DNA from: Anaerolineales bacterium
Lineage (GTDB): Bacteria; Chloroflexota; Anaerolineae; Anaerolineales; Villigracilaceae
Length of the DNA: 64,000 nt
Assembly (NCBI GenBank): GCA_019187665.1
Contig: JABARH010000010.1
Coordinates: 1 to 64,000 of the forward strand
Direction of reading: 5' to 3'
Part shown: positions 53,108-61,044 of the stretch, piece by piece
Layout: every line of letters begins with the position of its first letter
Numbering within the stretch: position 1 is the stretch's first letter
The notes under the pieces: generated by a model
The model's input: only the letters and a program-made list of their open reading frames with translations
Told to the model about the DNA's origin: nothing
Database searches by the model: none
Program-made: the position numbers and the translations under genes

Positions 53108-54085
53108 ATGACTACTTTTCTCTGGGTCGTTGTCGGCCTTTTGGTGATTCTCGTCATTGCCCTGATCGTCGGCCTGGTGATCTCTTCGGGCAGCGAACGC
53201 GCGCTCGTGGAAAAACGCCTGGGCCAATATATCCAGGGCGATGCTTCTGAGCCGGCGCGCAACGCGGACGATTCCGCGCTGACCGCGTGGGTGAACAAAC
53301 GGGTTGAGAAATCATCCGCCGGTGACCGCATCGCGCGCAGCCTGGCGCGCGCCGATCTAAAATTGAAGGTGGCGGAATATTTCGCCCTGATCGTTATTTC
53401 CATCATCGGCATTGGTCTCCTGGGATGGGTATTGGGCGGCATGGAGTTTGGCCCGCTCGGGACGGTCTCTTTTATCATCGGTGGGGTGGTGGGTTTCTTC
53501 CTGCCAGGTTTCTATGTTCGCCGCCAACAGGCAAGACGCCTCCTGAAGTTTGGCGACCAACTATCGGACATGCTGAACCTGATGGTGAACGGCCTGCGGG
53601 CGGGATACTCCACCATGCAGGCCATGGAGGCGGTCAGCAAAGAACTACCCTCGCCGATCTGCGACGAGTTCCGCCGTGTGGTTCAGGAAATGCAACTCGG
53701 AATCTCGATGCAGGCCGCGCTCGAGAACCTTCACCGCCGCATCCCCAGCGACGACCTGGATTTTGTGATCACCGCCATGAACGTGCAGCGCGAGGTGGGC
53801 GGCAACCTCTCTGAAATTCTCGATACGATCTCCTTTACCATTCGTGAACGCGTCCGTATCAAAGGCGAGATTCGCGTGTTGACCGCGCAGGTACGCACGT
53901 CCGGCCAGGCAATGTCGTTGATCCCGATCGCCCTCGCCATCTTCCTCTGGTTTCTGAATCGCGATTACATGATGTCGTTCTTCGATCGCGGCCCATTGTG
54001 TGGGTTCGGCGCGCTTGGATGCGCGGCGGCGCTGATCGTTTCCGGATATTTCATTATGATGCGCATCGCGGATATCGAGGTGTAA
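53108..54085 (+). CDS. tadB: Flp pilus platform protein TadB
   Basis: A 325-residue membrane protein of the type II secretion F family, one of two inner platform subunits. An N-terminal transmembrane segment, a central pair (YFALIVISIIGIGLLGWVLG and onward) and a C-terminal segment are visible, with the cytoplasmic GLRAGYSTMQAMEAVSKELP region typical of TadB. It lies 3 bp after cpaF. Confidence 0.9.
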   Translation: MTTFLWVVVGLLVILVIALIVGLVISSGSERALVEKRLGQYIQGDASEPARNADDSALTAWVNKRVEKSSAGDRIARSLARADLKLKVAEYFALIVISIIGIGLLGWVLGGMEFGPLGTVSFIIGGVVGFFLPGFYVRRQQARRLLKFGDQLSDMLNLMVNGLRAGYSTMQAMEAVSKELPSPICDEFRRVVQEMQLGISMQAALENLHRRIPSDDLDFVITAMNVQREVGGNLSEILDTISFTIRERVRIKGEIRVLTAQVRTSGQAMSLIPIALAIFLWFLNRDYMMSFFDRGPLCGFGALGCAAALIVSGYFIMMRIADIEV

Positions 54086-54086
54086 C

Positions 54087-55052
54087 ATGTCTGGCGTACT
54101 GGTCTGGATCATCCTCGGAGTGGTTCTGGTCGGCGGCGCGGTGGCGCTGGTTCTGGCAGGAACGCGCGCCGCCCAACGCGAAGACGAAGGCGACCCGGTA
54201 CTGTCGCGCCTGGCCGAGTTCACCGAGCGCGGAGAAGAGGTCTCCCTCGAAAAGCTCGAGCTTTCGCAGCCGTTCAGTGAACGCGTCCTTGTCCCTTTCT
54301 TGCGCAGGGTGGGCGAACTTTCGGCCCGCTTTACACCGCAAAAAGTAGTGATCGAAACCAACCGGAAACTGGAGATGGCCGGAAACCCCGGCCGGATAGA
54401 CGCCACCACCTTTTTGGCCGCACGCTTTATCGTCCCAATCTTCTTCGACGGGTTTATCCTGCTGATGTCCTCCCTCGCGCCGGATCCCTGGCCGCTGGGA
54501 CGATTGCTGCTCGTCCTGCTCATTTTTGGCCTGTTGGGTTTTTTCTTTCCGCAATTGTGGCTCACCAGCCGCATTCAATCGCGTCAACACGAGATCCGCA
54601 AAGCCATGCCCGATGCGCTCGACCTGTTAACCATCTGCGTCGAGGCTGGACTGAGCTTCGACTCGGCCATGCAGAAAGTAAGCGACAAATGGCAGAACCA
54701 GTTATCGCTCGCGTTCGCGCGCGCCATTCGTGAAGTGCAGCTGGGCAAGATGCGCCGCGAGGCCCTGCGCGACATGTCTGACCGACTTGGCATCGCCGAG
54801 ATGACCAGTTTCACCGCGGCCATCATTCAAAGCGAACAGCTGGGCGTAAGCATGGCAAAAGTGCTTCGCATTCAGTCTGAGCAGATGCGCATGAAGCGCC
54901 GCCAGCGCGCCGAAGAGGAAGCCCACAAGGCGCCGGTCAAGATGATCTTCCCGATGGGACTATTGATCTTTCCTTCCATTTTGATCATCCTGATGACTCC
55001 CGCGTTGATTCAGATCACGGCCACGTTCGGCGGAGCATTCGGAGGCAATTAG
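54087..55052 (+). CDS. tadC: Flp pilus platform protein TadC
   Basis: A 321-residue T2SSF-family membrane protein. Transmembrane segments flank the conserved cytoplasmic segment AMPDALDLLTICVEAGLSFD, and FTAAIIQSEQLGVSMAKVLR follows. It partners TadB. Starts 1 bp after the tadB stop. Later tad genes such as tadV, tadE or a secretin are not present, which fits a single-membrane cell or a split locus. Confidence 0.9.
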   Translation: MSGVLVWIILGVVLVGGAVALVLAGTRAAQREDEGDPVLSRLAEFTERGEEVSLEKLELSQPFSERVLVPFLRRVGELSARFTPQKVVIETNRKLEMAGNPGRIDATTFLAARFIVPIFFDGFILLMSSLAPDPWPLGRLLLVLLIFGLLGFFFPQLWLTSRIQSRQHEIRKAMPDALDLLTICVEAGLSFDSAMQKVSDKWQNQLSLAFARAIREVQLGKMRREALRDMSDRLGIAEMTSFTAAIIQSEQLGVSMAKVLRIQSEQMRMKRRQRAEEEAHKAPVKMIFPMGLLIFPSILIILMTPALIQITATFGGAFGGN

Positions 55053-55054
55053 AT

Positions 55055-55792
55055 TTGACCAAACCGCACTGGTCGTATCCGCTATATCGCCTCGGCTGGA
55101 GCGGGCTCGACTGGATCTTCCCGCCCCAGTGCGGCGGTTGCGACAAGACCGGTTCGCGTTGGTGCGACGAATGCCAGGCGAAGGTCCCATGCCTGAACGA
55201 TCCATGGTGCGAATTGTGCGGGACACCGCTTCGTCATACCGGAAGATGCCAACGCTGCCAGGAAAACCCGCCGCCCTATCGCGCCTTGCGCTCGTGGGCG
55301 GCGTTTGATTCCCCGATCCGCCCAGCCCTGCATAAATTAAAATATCGACGCGATATGGCGCTGGGAGACGCTCTTGCTGTTCACATCAAGCGCTTTGTGG
55401 ATTCGCTGGGCTGGGAGTTCGAGGCGATCGTGCCTGTGCCGCTTGGAGAAAAGCGCATGAGGGAACGCGGGTATAATCAAGTTGCATTGATCGCCAAACC
55501 CGTATCGCTTGCGCTCGATTCCATGTACCGGCCAGCCGCGCTGAAACGCCAGCGCGACACCCGTTCGCAGGTGGGACTGTCGGCCGGAGAACGGCGGGAC
55601 AATGTGCGCAACGCCTTTCTTGCCGACCCAAATTTCGTGCGGGGAAAATCTGTGTTGGTGATGGACGATGTCGCCACCACAGGCGCCACGCTCACATCCA
55701 GCGCCGAAGCATTATTACACGCCGGAGCCAGTCAGGTCTATGCAATCACCGTGGCGCGGGCATTACCGCATCACGGATTGAATCTCATCTAA
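55055..55792 (+). CDS. comF: ComF-family phosphoribosyltransferase-like protein
   Basis: A 245-residue protein read from TTG 55055, with ggagg 9 nt upstream. The N-terminal zinc ribbon has CGGC, CDEC, CGTP and CQRC pairs. The PRTase domain carries the PRPP motif VLVMDDVATTGATLTSS and an RERGYNQ segment, both typical of ComF/GntX. Homologs assist DNA uptake. It follows tadC by 2 bp, so it may be read from the same transcript. Confidence 0.88.
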   Translation: MTKPHWSYPLYRLGWSGLDWIFPPQCGGCDKTGSRWCDECQAKVPCLNDPWCELCGTPLRHTGRCQRCQENPPPYRALRSWAAFDSPIRPALHKLKYRRDMALGDALAVHIKRFVDSLGWEFEAIVPVPLGEKRMRERGYNQVALIAKPVSLALDSMYRPAALKRQRDTRSQVGLSAGERRDNVRNAFLADPNFVRGKSVLVMDDVATTGATLTSSAEALLHAGASQVYAITVARALPHHGLNLI

Positions 55793-55812
55793 TCTCTCAA
55801 GGAGGTCCTGCC

Positions 55813-56376
55813 ATGACATCGCACGTTGACATCCAAACCCGCAACATGGAACTGACCGACCGCATTCACGATTACGTCATTCAAAAAGTGGAAAAACTCG
55901 ACCGCCATCTCGCACAGATTGAAAATGTCCGCGTCGAACTGACCCACTCCAAATCCGCCCGCAACGCCGCCGACCGGTACACCGCTGAAGTGACCGCGCA
56001 CGGCAAAAACCTGTTGCTCCGCGCCGAAGAACGCGCCGACGATATTCGCCTTGCCTTCGACACCGCCCTCGACAAGATGGACCGTCAGGTTGAACGCTAC
56101 AAGGGCAAACACTACCGCGGGCGCGGCGACGGCCGCACCGCCGCCGATGTGGCTGAACCGATCATTGACGAGGAGACCGGCGAACTCTCGCCGCTGGTGG
56201 CGCGCCGCAAAAGATTCGAACTCGTCCCCATGACCGAAGAAGAGGCGCTCGTGCAAATGCGCGAACTCGGACACGACAACTTCTTCGTTTTTTACAATGC
56301 CGAGTCGGGGCGAGTGAACGTGCTATACCGCCGCCGCAACGGAAGTTACGGCTTGATCGAGCCGGTCATCGGCTGA
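55813..56376 (+). CDS. hpf: Ribosome hibernation promoting factor, long form
   Basis: A 187-residue long HPF. Residues 1-~100 are the S30AE domain that blocks the decoding centre. The C-terminal domain (about 130-185, with RFELVPMTEEEALVQMRELGH and FFVFYNAES) dimerises ribosomes into 100S particles. The start follows ggaggtcctgcc. The linker is rich in Arg/Gly/Asp. Confidence 0.92.
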   Translation: MTSHVDIQTRNMELTDRIHDYVIQKVEKLDRHLAQIENVRVELTHSKSARNAADRYTAEVTAHGKNLLLRAEERADDIRLAFDTALDKMDRQVERYKGKHYRGRGDGRTAADVAEPIIDEETGELSPLVARRKRFELVPMTEEEALVQMRELGHDNFFVFYNAESGRVNVLYRRRNGSYGLIEPVIG

Positions 56377-56388
56377 CACGTGAACAAG

Positions 56389-56423
56389 AAACCGCTGACC
56401 CGGGGCAACCGGGCCAGCGGTTT
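56389..56423. terminator. Two-part hairpin between hpf and folE
   Basis: Outer arms aaaccgctg/cagcggttt and inner arms cccgg/ccggg. No T-run follows, and the hairpin ends 20 nt before the folE start. It could end hpf transcription weakly or act on folE translation. Confidence 0.5.
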
Positions 56424-56443
56424 AAGGAACGGGAAGGCGCTCG

Positions 56444-57070
56444 ATGCAATTTGATCACGAAGAAAACGGGAACGAGACCGACGGGCAGGAAGCGAACAAC
56501 CTGGCGCTGGAAGATTCCATCCGCGTTCTGCTGCAAGCGCTCGGCGAAGACCCCCAGCGCGACGGCCTGCAGCGTACCCCGCGCCGCGTGGCGCGTATGT
56601 ACGCCGAACTCCTGCACGGCTACCGCGTCGACCCGGCGGTTCTTGTCAACGGCGCGCTCTTCGATGTTCAATATGATGAAATGGTCATCCTGCGTGACAT
56701 CGAATTTTACAGCCTGTGCGAGCATCACATGCTCCCCTTCATGGGACGCGTTCATGTGGCATACATCCCAAACGGAAAAGTGCTGGGCATCTCAAAAATC
56801 CCCCGCGCAGTGGACATGTACGCCCGCCGCCTGCAAGTGCAGGAACGCATGACCCGCCAGATCGCCGACTTTCTGCGCGACCTGCTCAAACCGCAGGGCG
56901 TGGCTGTGGTGGTTGAAGCCCTGCACATGTGCATGATGATGCGCGGCGTAAAAAAACACGACGCGCGCATGACCACCTCCGCCATGCACGGAGCCTTTCG
57001 CTCCAACCTTGCAACGCGACAGGAATTTTTGGATAACATCTCGCGCGGCGCGGCGCCCCTGCAGATCTAA
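56444..57070 (+). CDS. folE: GTP cyclohydrolase I
   Basis: A 208-residue FolE that converts GTP to dihydroneopterin triphosphate, the first step of folate/pterin synthesis. Zinc ligands are in [10 protein letters not shown] and in [10 protein letters not shown]. The GTP-binding segment [20 protein letters not shown] is complete. The start follows gggaagg. It ends tail to tail with folB, sharing 4 bp. The phhB gene at the right edge belongs to the same pterin chemistry. Confidence 0.95.
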   Translation: MQFDHEENGNETDGQEANNLALEDSIRVLLQALGEDPQRDGLQRTPRRVARMYAELLHGYRVDPAVLVNGALFDVQYDEMVILRDIEFYSLCEHHMLPFMGRVHVAYIPNGKVLGISKIPRAVDMYARRLQVQERMTRQIADFLRDLLKPQGVAVVVEALHMCMMMRGVKKHDARMTTSAMHGAFRSNLATRQEFLDNISRGAAPLQI

Positions 57071-57447
57071 CGCTTCGTCCCTTTTCTGACCTGCGCCGCT
57101 CTCGCTCGTTCGACCTCCACACCCACCGAATCGGCTTGCGGCACCGCCCCGGGCTTTTCCACCCGCACGATCACCCTGCTCACATTTGGCTCTTGCAAAC
57201 ACAGCTCTACAAGATCGTTTGCCAGCGCCTCCACCGTCATCCGCGCCGCGCTTTCCACGTGTGCGCGGATTTTTTTTGCCAGCGCGCTGTAATCCACGCA
57301 ATCCCGGATATCGTCGCTTTTCGCGGCGCGGCGCGTGTCGGTGGACAGCCTCACGTTGACGAGGATCTCGCGCGGCGTAACGCGTTCCCAGGCGTGGATG
57401 CCGAGGATGCCCCGAACTTTCAGGTCGCGGATAAAGACCGTATCCAT
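57067..57447 (-). CDS. folB: Dihydroneopterin aldolase
   Basis: A 126-residue FolB that cleaves dihydroneopterin to hydroxymethyl-dihydropterin. Recognised by [17 protein letters not shown], the catalytic region [10 protein letters not shown] and LANDLVELC, ending in [13 protein letters not shown] 57447 lies 1 bp after the upstream gene stop. The C-terminal ~20 residues are a basic tail. Convergent with folE. Confidence 0.9.
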   Translation of the reverse strand: MDTVFIRDLKVRGILGIHAWERVTPREILVNVRLSTDTRRAAKSDDIRDCVDYSALAKKIRAHVESAARMTVEALANDLVELCLQEPNVSRVIVRVEKPGAVPQADSVGVEVERARAAQVRKGTKR

Positions 57448-57448
57448 A

Positions 57449-58273
57449 TCATCCCCGGTCGTCTTCCTGGATGCGCGCCTCACCCATCATACGCTCGATC
57501 TCGCCCACACGCTGGAGCAATTCCTCGATCTCAACCTCCGCCTTAAGGTTGACTCGATAATCCAACTCGCTTCGCAGGCGGTCTTTCGCGTCCTGCCGGT
57601 TCTGACTCATCATGATAATTGGCGCCTGCACGGCGGCGAGCATGGAGAGGAACAAATTAAGCAGGATGAACGGATACGGATCCCAGGGCTTGGGCAGCTC
57701 GCTATTTGCAAACGTGTACAACACGAGAATCACCCCAAACAGAATCACGAATTTCCACGAGCCGCCGAAGCGCGCCACCGCGTCCGCCGCGCGGTCCCCG
57801 AGCGTATCGGCTTCTTCAATCTCCTCGTTCAAGTTGCGGGCGACGCGCGTGCGCATCAACTCATGCGCGGCGCGCAGATGTTTTTCCACGATCGTTAACA
57901 TATCCAACCCTGCCTGCGGTTTTGTATTGAGCAGGGCGACGATATCCTTGCGGTCAATTTCGATGGCGGTGGTGTCCTCCACAGCGACGGCGGTCGTCTG
58001 ATGATTCTCGCCAGCCAGCAGGGACGACATCCCGATCAACCCGCCGTCATCCGCCATATCCACCACAATGCTGTCTTTGTTGGCGTCACGTATGGTCACC
58101 TGCACCGCGCCCCGTTGAATCACATACGCCAGCCCGCCGGGGTCGCCCGCTTTAAAAACAACCTGCCCTTTTTTAAATTGCCTCTGCGAAACCTGTTCCG
58201 CCAGCACTTTGCGTTCATCCGCATCCAACAATTGGAAAAGGGGGACATCATCGAACACGTCAATTTGAACCAT
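57449..58273 (-). CDS. Cyclic-nucleotide-binding plus DUF1003 membrane protein
   Basis: A 274-residue protein. Residues 1-~120 are a cNMP-binding (CRP-like) beta-roll (GQVVFKAGDPGGLAYVIQRG). Residues ~145-235 are a DUF1003 domain with two transmembrane segments (FVILFGVILVLYTFANSE and YPFILLNLFLSMLAAVQAPIIM, read in two parts). A C-terminal coiled-coil helix follows. It may couple nucleotide binding to a membrane event. Immediately upstream of folB on the same strand. Confidence 0.85.
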   Translation of the reverse strand: MVQIDVFDDVPLFQLLDADERKVLAEQVSQRQFKKGQVVFKAGDPGGLAYVIQRGAVQVTIRDANKDSIVVDMADDGGLIGMSSLLAGENHQTTAVAVEDTTAIEIDRKDIVALLNTKPQAGLDMLTIVEKHLRAAHELMRTRVARNLNEEIEEADTLGDRAADAVARFGGSWKFVILFGVILVLYTFANSELPKPWDPYPFILLNLFLSMLAAVQAPIIMMSQNRQDAKDRLRSELDYRVNLKAEVEIEELLQRVGEIERMMGEARIQEDDRG

Positions 58274-58352
58274 GCGCGCCTCGCAATCTGAAATTTTTTC
58301 AGACTATACCACCTTTGGTACAATGGGAAGAACACAACTTCATTGAGGAAAC

Positions 58353-60377
58353 ATGACAACCGACCTGCAATCACGCGCGATCAACACGATTCGATTCCTG
58401 TCCGCCGACGCGGTCCAGCAAGCCAACTCGGGTCATCCCGGACTGCCGATGGGCGCCGCCACCATGGCCTTTACCCTCTGGACGCGCCACCTGCGCCACA
58501 ACCCGCGCAACCCACAGTGGATGGGACGTGACCGCTTCATCCTCTCCGGCGGACATGGCTCGATGCTGTTGTACTCGCTCCTGCACCTCACCGGCTACAA
58601 TCTCTCCCTCGGTGAATTGAAAAACTTTCGCCAATGGGGGAGCAAAACGCCCGGCCACCCCGAATATGGCTTGACCCCTGGCGTGGAGACGACGACGGGC
58701 CCGCTGGGGCAGGGATTTGCGACCGGCGTGGGCATGGCGATCGCCGCCAGTCACCTCGCCGCAATAACCTCCGCTGAACTCTTCGACAATTTCATCTACG
58801 CCATCGTCACCGACGGCGACTTGATGGAAGGCGTAGCCTCCGAAGCCGCCTCGCTGGCAGGACACTTACAACTGGGACGTTTGATCTATCTCTACGACGA
58901 CAATCACATCTCCATTGACGGCTCGACCGACCTCGCCTTCACCGAAGACCGCGCCAAACGTTTTGAAGCCTATGGCTGGCACGTGCAGAAGGTCAACGAT
59001 GGCAACGATGTGGAGGCGATAGACCGCGCCATCCTTGAAGCCAAAACGGATCCGCGTCCGTCCATCATTATGTGCCGCACCATCATCGGATTCGGCGCGC
59101 CGAAGCGGCAAGGCACATCGAAAGCGCATGGCGAACCGCTCGGCGACGAGGAACTGAACGCCGCCAAGGAAAACCTCGGATGGCAGAAAGAACCGAGGTT
59201 CTTTATCCCGGCGGATGCGCTTGCATTTTACCGTCAAGCCGTTGAACGCGGCCGGGACATGGAATCAGCATGGAATCAAAAATTTGCAGAATTTAAAAAT
59301 GTGAATCCCGAAATGGGCGCGGACCTGGAACGCCGCCTCGCGGGAAAATTTCCAAAAGGCTGGCAAAAGTCTTTACCGGCTTTTCCCGCCGATCCAAAAG
59401 GAATGTCCACGCGCGCCGCCTCCGGTAAAACGCTCAACGCGCTCGCGCCGATTCTTCCCGAACTGCTGGGCGGTTCCGCCGACCTGGCGCCCTCGAACAA
59501 TACCAAGTTGGACGGCTCTCCCGATTTTCAAAAAGATTCGCCGCAGGGACGCAACTTCCACTTCGGCGTGCGTGAGCACGCGATGGCGGCGGCGCTGAAC
59601 GGCATGACGCTTTTCGGCGGGCTGATCCCCTACGGCGGGACGTTTCTGATCTTCGCGGATTACATGAAGCCCGCCGTGCGTATCGCCGCAATTTCGCACA
59701 TCCCCTCAATCTTTGTCTTCACCCACGACTCGATCGGACTCGGCGAAGACGGTCCGACGCACCAGCCGATCGAACAACTGGCAATGCTGCGCGCCATGCC
59801 CAACCTGACCATCATCCGTCCTGCCGACGCGAACGAGACCGCGCAGGCGTGGAGAGTTGCCATCGAGAATCGTCACGGACCGACCGCGCTGGCATTGACG
59901 CGGCAGAATCTGCCGATTCTTCCCCAACCAAAATTCGGCGATGTCTCGCGCGGCGCGTATGTGTTGAAGGATTTTGGCAGGAAGCCCGAATTGATCTTGA
60001 TGGCTTCAGGCTCGGAGGTTGGTTTGATTCTCGAAGCCGCGCAGAAACTCGCGGACAAAGGCCGAAATGTGCGTGTGGTCTCTTTCCCAAGTTGGGAACT
60101 CTTCGAGAAACAGGATGCGAAGTATCGCGAGTCTGTGTTGCCGAAGAAGATCACCGCGCGAATCGCTGTTGAGGCTGGGTCGGGCTTAGGTTGGGAGCGT
60201 TACGCCGCCGAAGTGGTATGTATGCATTCCTACGGCGCGTCGGCTCCATACAAAACCCTGTTCGAGAAGTTCGGCTTCACTGTGGAGAATATTCTCGCGC
60301 GCGCCAAGCCGCTTCTGCCGAAGAAATCAGCCGTTAAAAAACCAGTGAAGAAAACTCCGAAGAAGAAAAAGAAATAA
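58353..60377 (+). CDS. tkt: Transketolase
   Basis: A 674-residue thiamine-diphosphate enzyme of the non-oxidative pentose phosphate pathway. The ThDP motif is [18 protein letters not shown], ending near the DDN of YDDNHIS. The substrate His and [11 protein letters not shown] segments are present. The last ~20 residues are a Lys/Pro run ([13 protein letters not shown]) not part of the fold. ATG follows gaggaaac, and TACAAT lies about 30 bp upstream. Confidence 0.95.
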   Translation: MTTDLQSRAINTIRFLSADAVQQANSGHPGLPMGAATMAFTLWTRHLRHNPRNPQWMGRDRFILSGGHGSMLLYSLLHLTGYNLSLGELKNFRQWGSKTPGHPEYGLTPGVETTTGPLGQGFATGVGMAIAASHLAAITSAELFDNFIYAIVTDGDLMEGVASEAASLAGHLQLGRLIYLYDDNHISIDGSTDLAFTEDRAKRFEAYGWHVQKVNDGNDVEAIDRAILEAKTDPRPSIIMCRTIIGFGAPKRQGTSKAHGEPLGDEELNAAKENLGWQKEPRFFIPADALAFYRQAVERGRDMESAWNQKFAEFKNVNPEMGADLERRLAGKFPKGWQKSLPAFPADPKGMSTRAASGKTLNALAPILPELLGGSADLAPSNNTKLDGSPDFQKDSPQGRNFHFGVREHAMAAALNGMTLFGGLIPYGGTFLIFADYMKPAVRIAAISHIPSIFVFTHDSIGLGEDGPTHQPIEQLAMLRAMPNLTIIRPADANETAQAWRVAIENRHGPTALALTRQNLPILPQPKFGDVSRGAYVLKDFGRKPELILMASGSEVGLILEAAQKLADKGRNVRVVSFPSWELFEKQDAKYRESVLPKKITARIAVEAGSGLGWERYAAEVVCMHSYGASAPYKTLFEKFGFTVENILARAKPLLPKKSAVKKPVKKTPKKKKK

Positions 60378-60385
60378 AGGCATTG

Positions 60386-60844
60386 ATGAAAATTGTCGTT
60401 GGTTGTGACCACGCGGGCTTCCCGCTCAAACAAACCGTGATGGACGCTGTCCGCGCGGCGGGACATGAAGTCTTTGATGTTGGCACGAACAGCGCCGACC
60501 CGGTGGATTTTCCCGACTTCACGAAAAAACTTGGCGAGGTGATTCAACGCGGAGAAGCCGAACGCGGAATCCTCGTCTGCGGATCAGGCATCGGTGCTTG
60601 CATCGCCGCGAACAAGATGAAAGGCGTGTGGGCTTCGATCTGTCACGACACGTATTCGGCCGCGCAGGGAGTCCAGCACGACCGCATGAACGTGCTTTGT
60701 CTCGGCGGAAGAGTGATCGGACCGGAACTCGCGACCGCATTGGTCAAAGCCTTCCTCGGTGCAAAATATATGGGCAACGATATCGGTGGCGAACGATTTG
60801 CCAAGCGGGTTGAAAAAATTGAAAAAATGGAAGAAGAGAGATGA
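60386..60844 (+). CDS. rpiB: Ribose-5-phosphate isomerase B
   Basis: A 152-residue RpiB/LacAB-family isomerase interconverting ribose 5-phosphate and ribulose 5-phosphate. It begins with MKIVVGCDHAGFPLKQ. The catalytic Cys lies in LVCGSGIGACIAANK, and the phosphate-binding Arg region in HDRMNVLCLGGRVIG. ATG 60386 is used; an in-frame TTG at 60383 is unlikely. It lies 8 bp after tkt. Confidence 0.93.
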   Translation: MKIVVGCDHAGFPLKQTVMDAVRAAGHEVFDVGTNSADPVDFPDFTKKLGEVIQRGEAERGILVCGSGIGACIAANKMKGVWASICHDTYSAAQGVQHDRMNVLCLGGRVIGPELATALVKAFLGAKYMGNDIGGERFAKRVEKIEKMEEER

Positions 60845-60970
60845 AATTTCACCCGGCGCGCTTGCAAGCCATGAGCAAAAACCTGAAACACGATATCCTG
60901 CTTCACGCGGCCAGGCAGCACCTGTCACAATCACACCCTACGATCCTCTCACGCAATCTTACAGATCTGC

Positions 60971-61013
60971 GGGTAACGTGTAACATGTAACTTGTAACGA
61001 ATAACGTGTAACC
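60971..61013. repeat. Degenerate GTAACGTGTAAC word array
   Basis: Repeated 7-8-bp words (gtaacgtg, taacatg, taacttg, taacgaa) from gggtaacg to gtgtaaccc, ending ~30 bp before the tal-pgi start. The rest of 60845-61044 shows nothing recognisable. Confidence 0.55.
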
Positions 61014-61044
61014 CACCGCTCCCATCCTCGATTGGAACCTCCCA

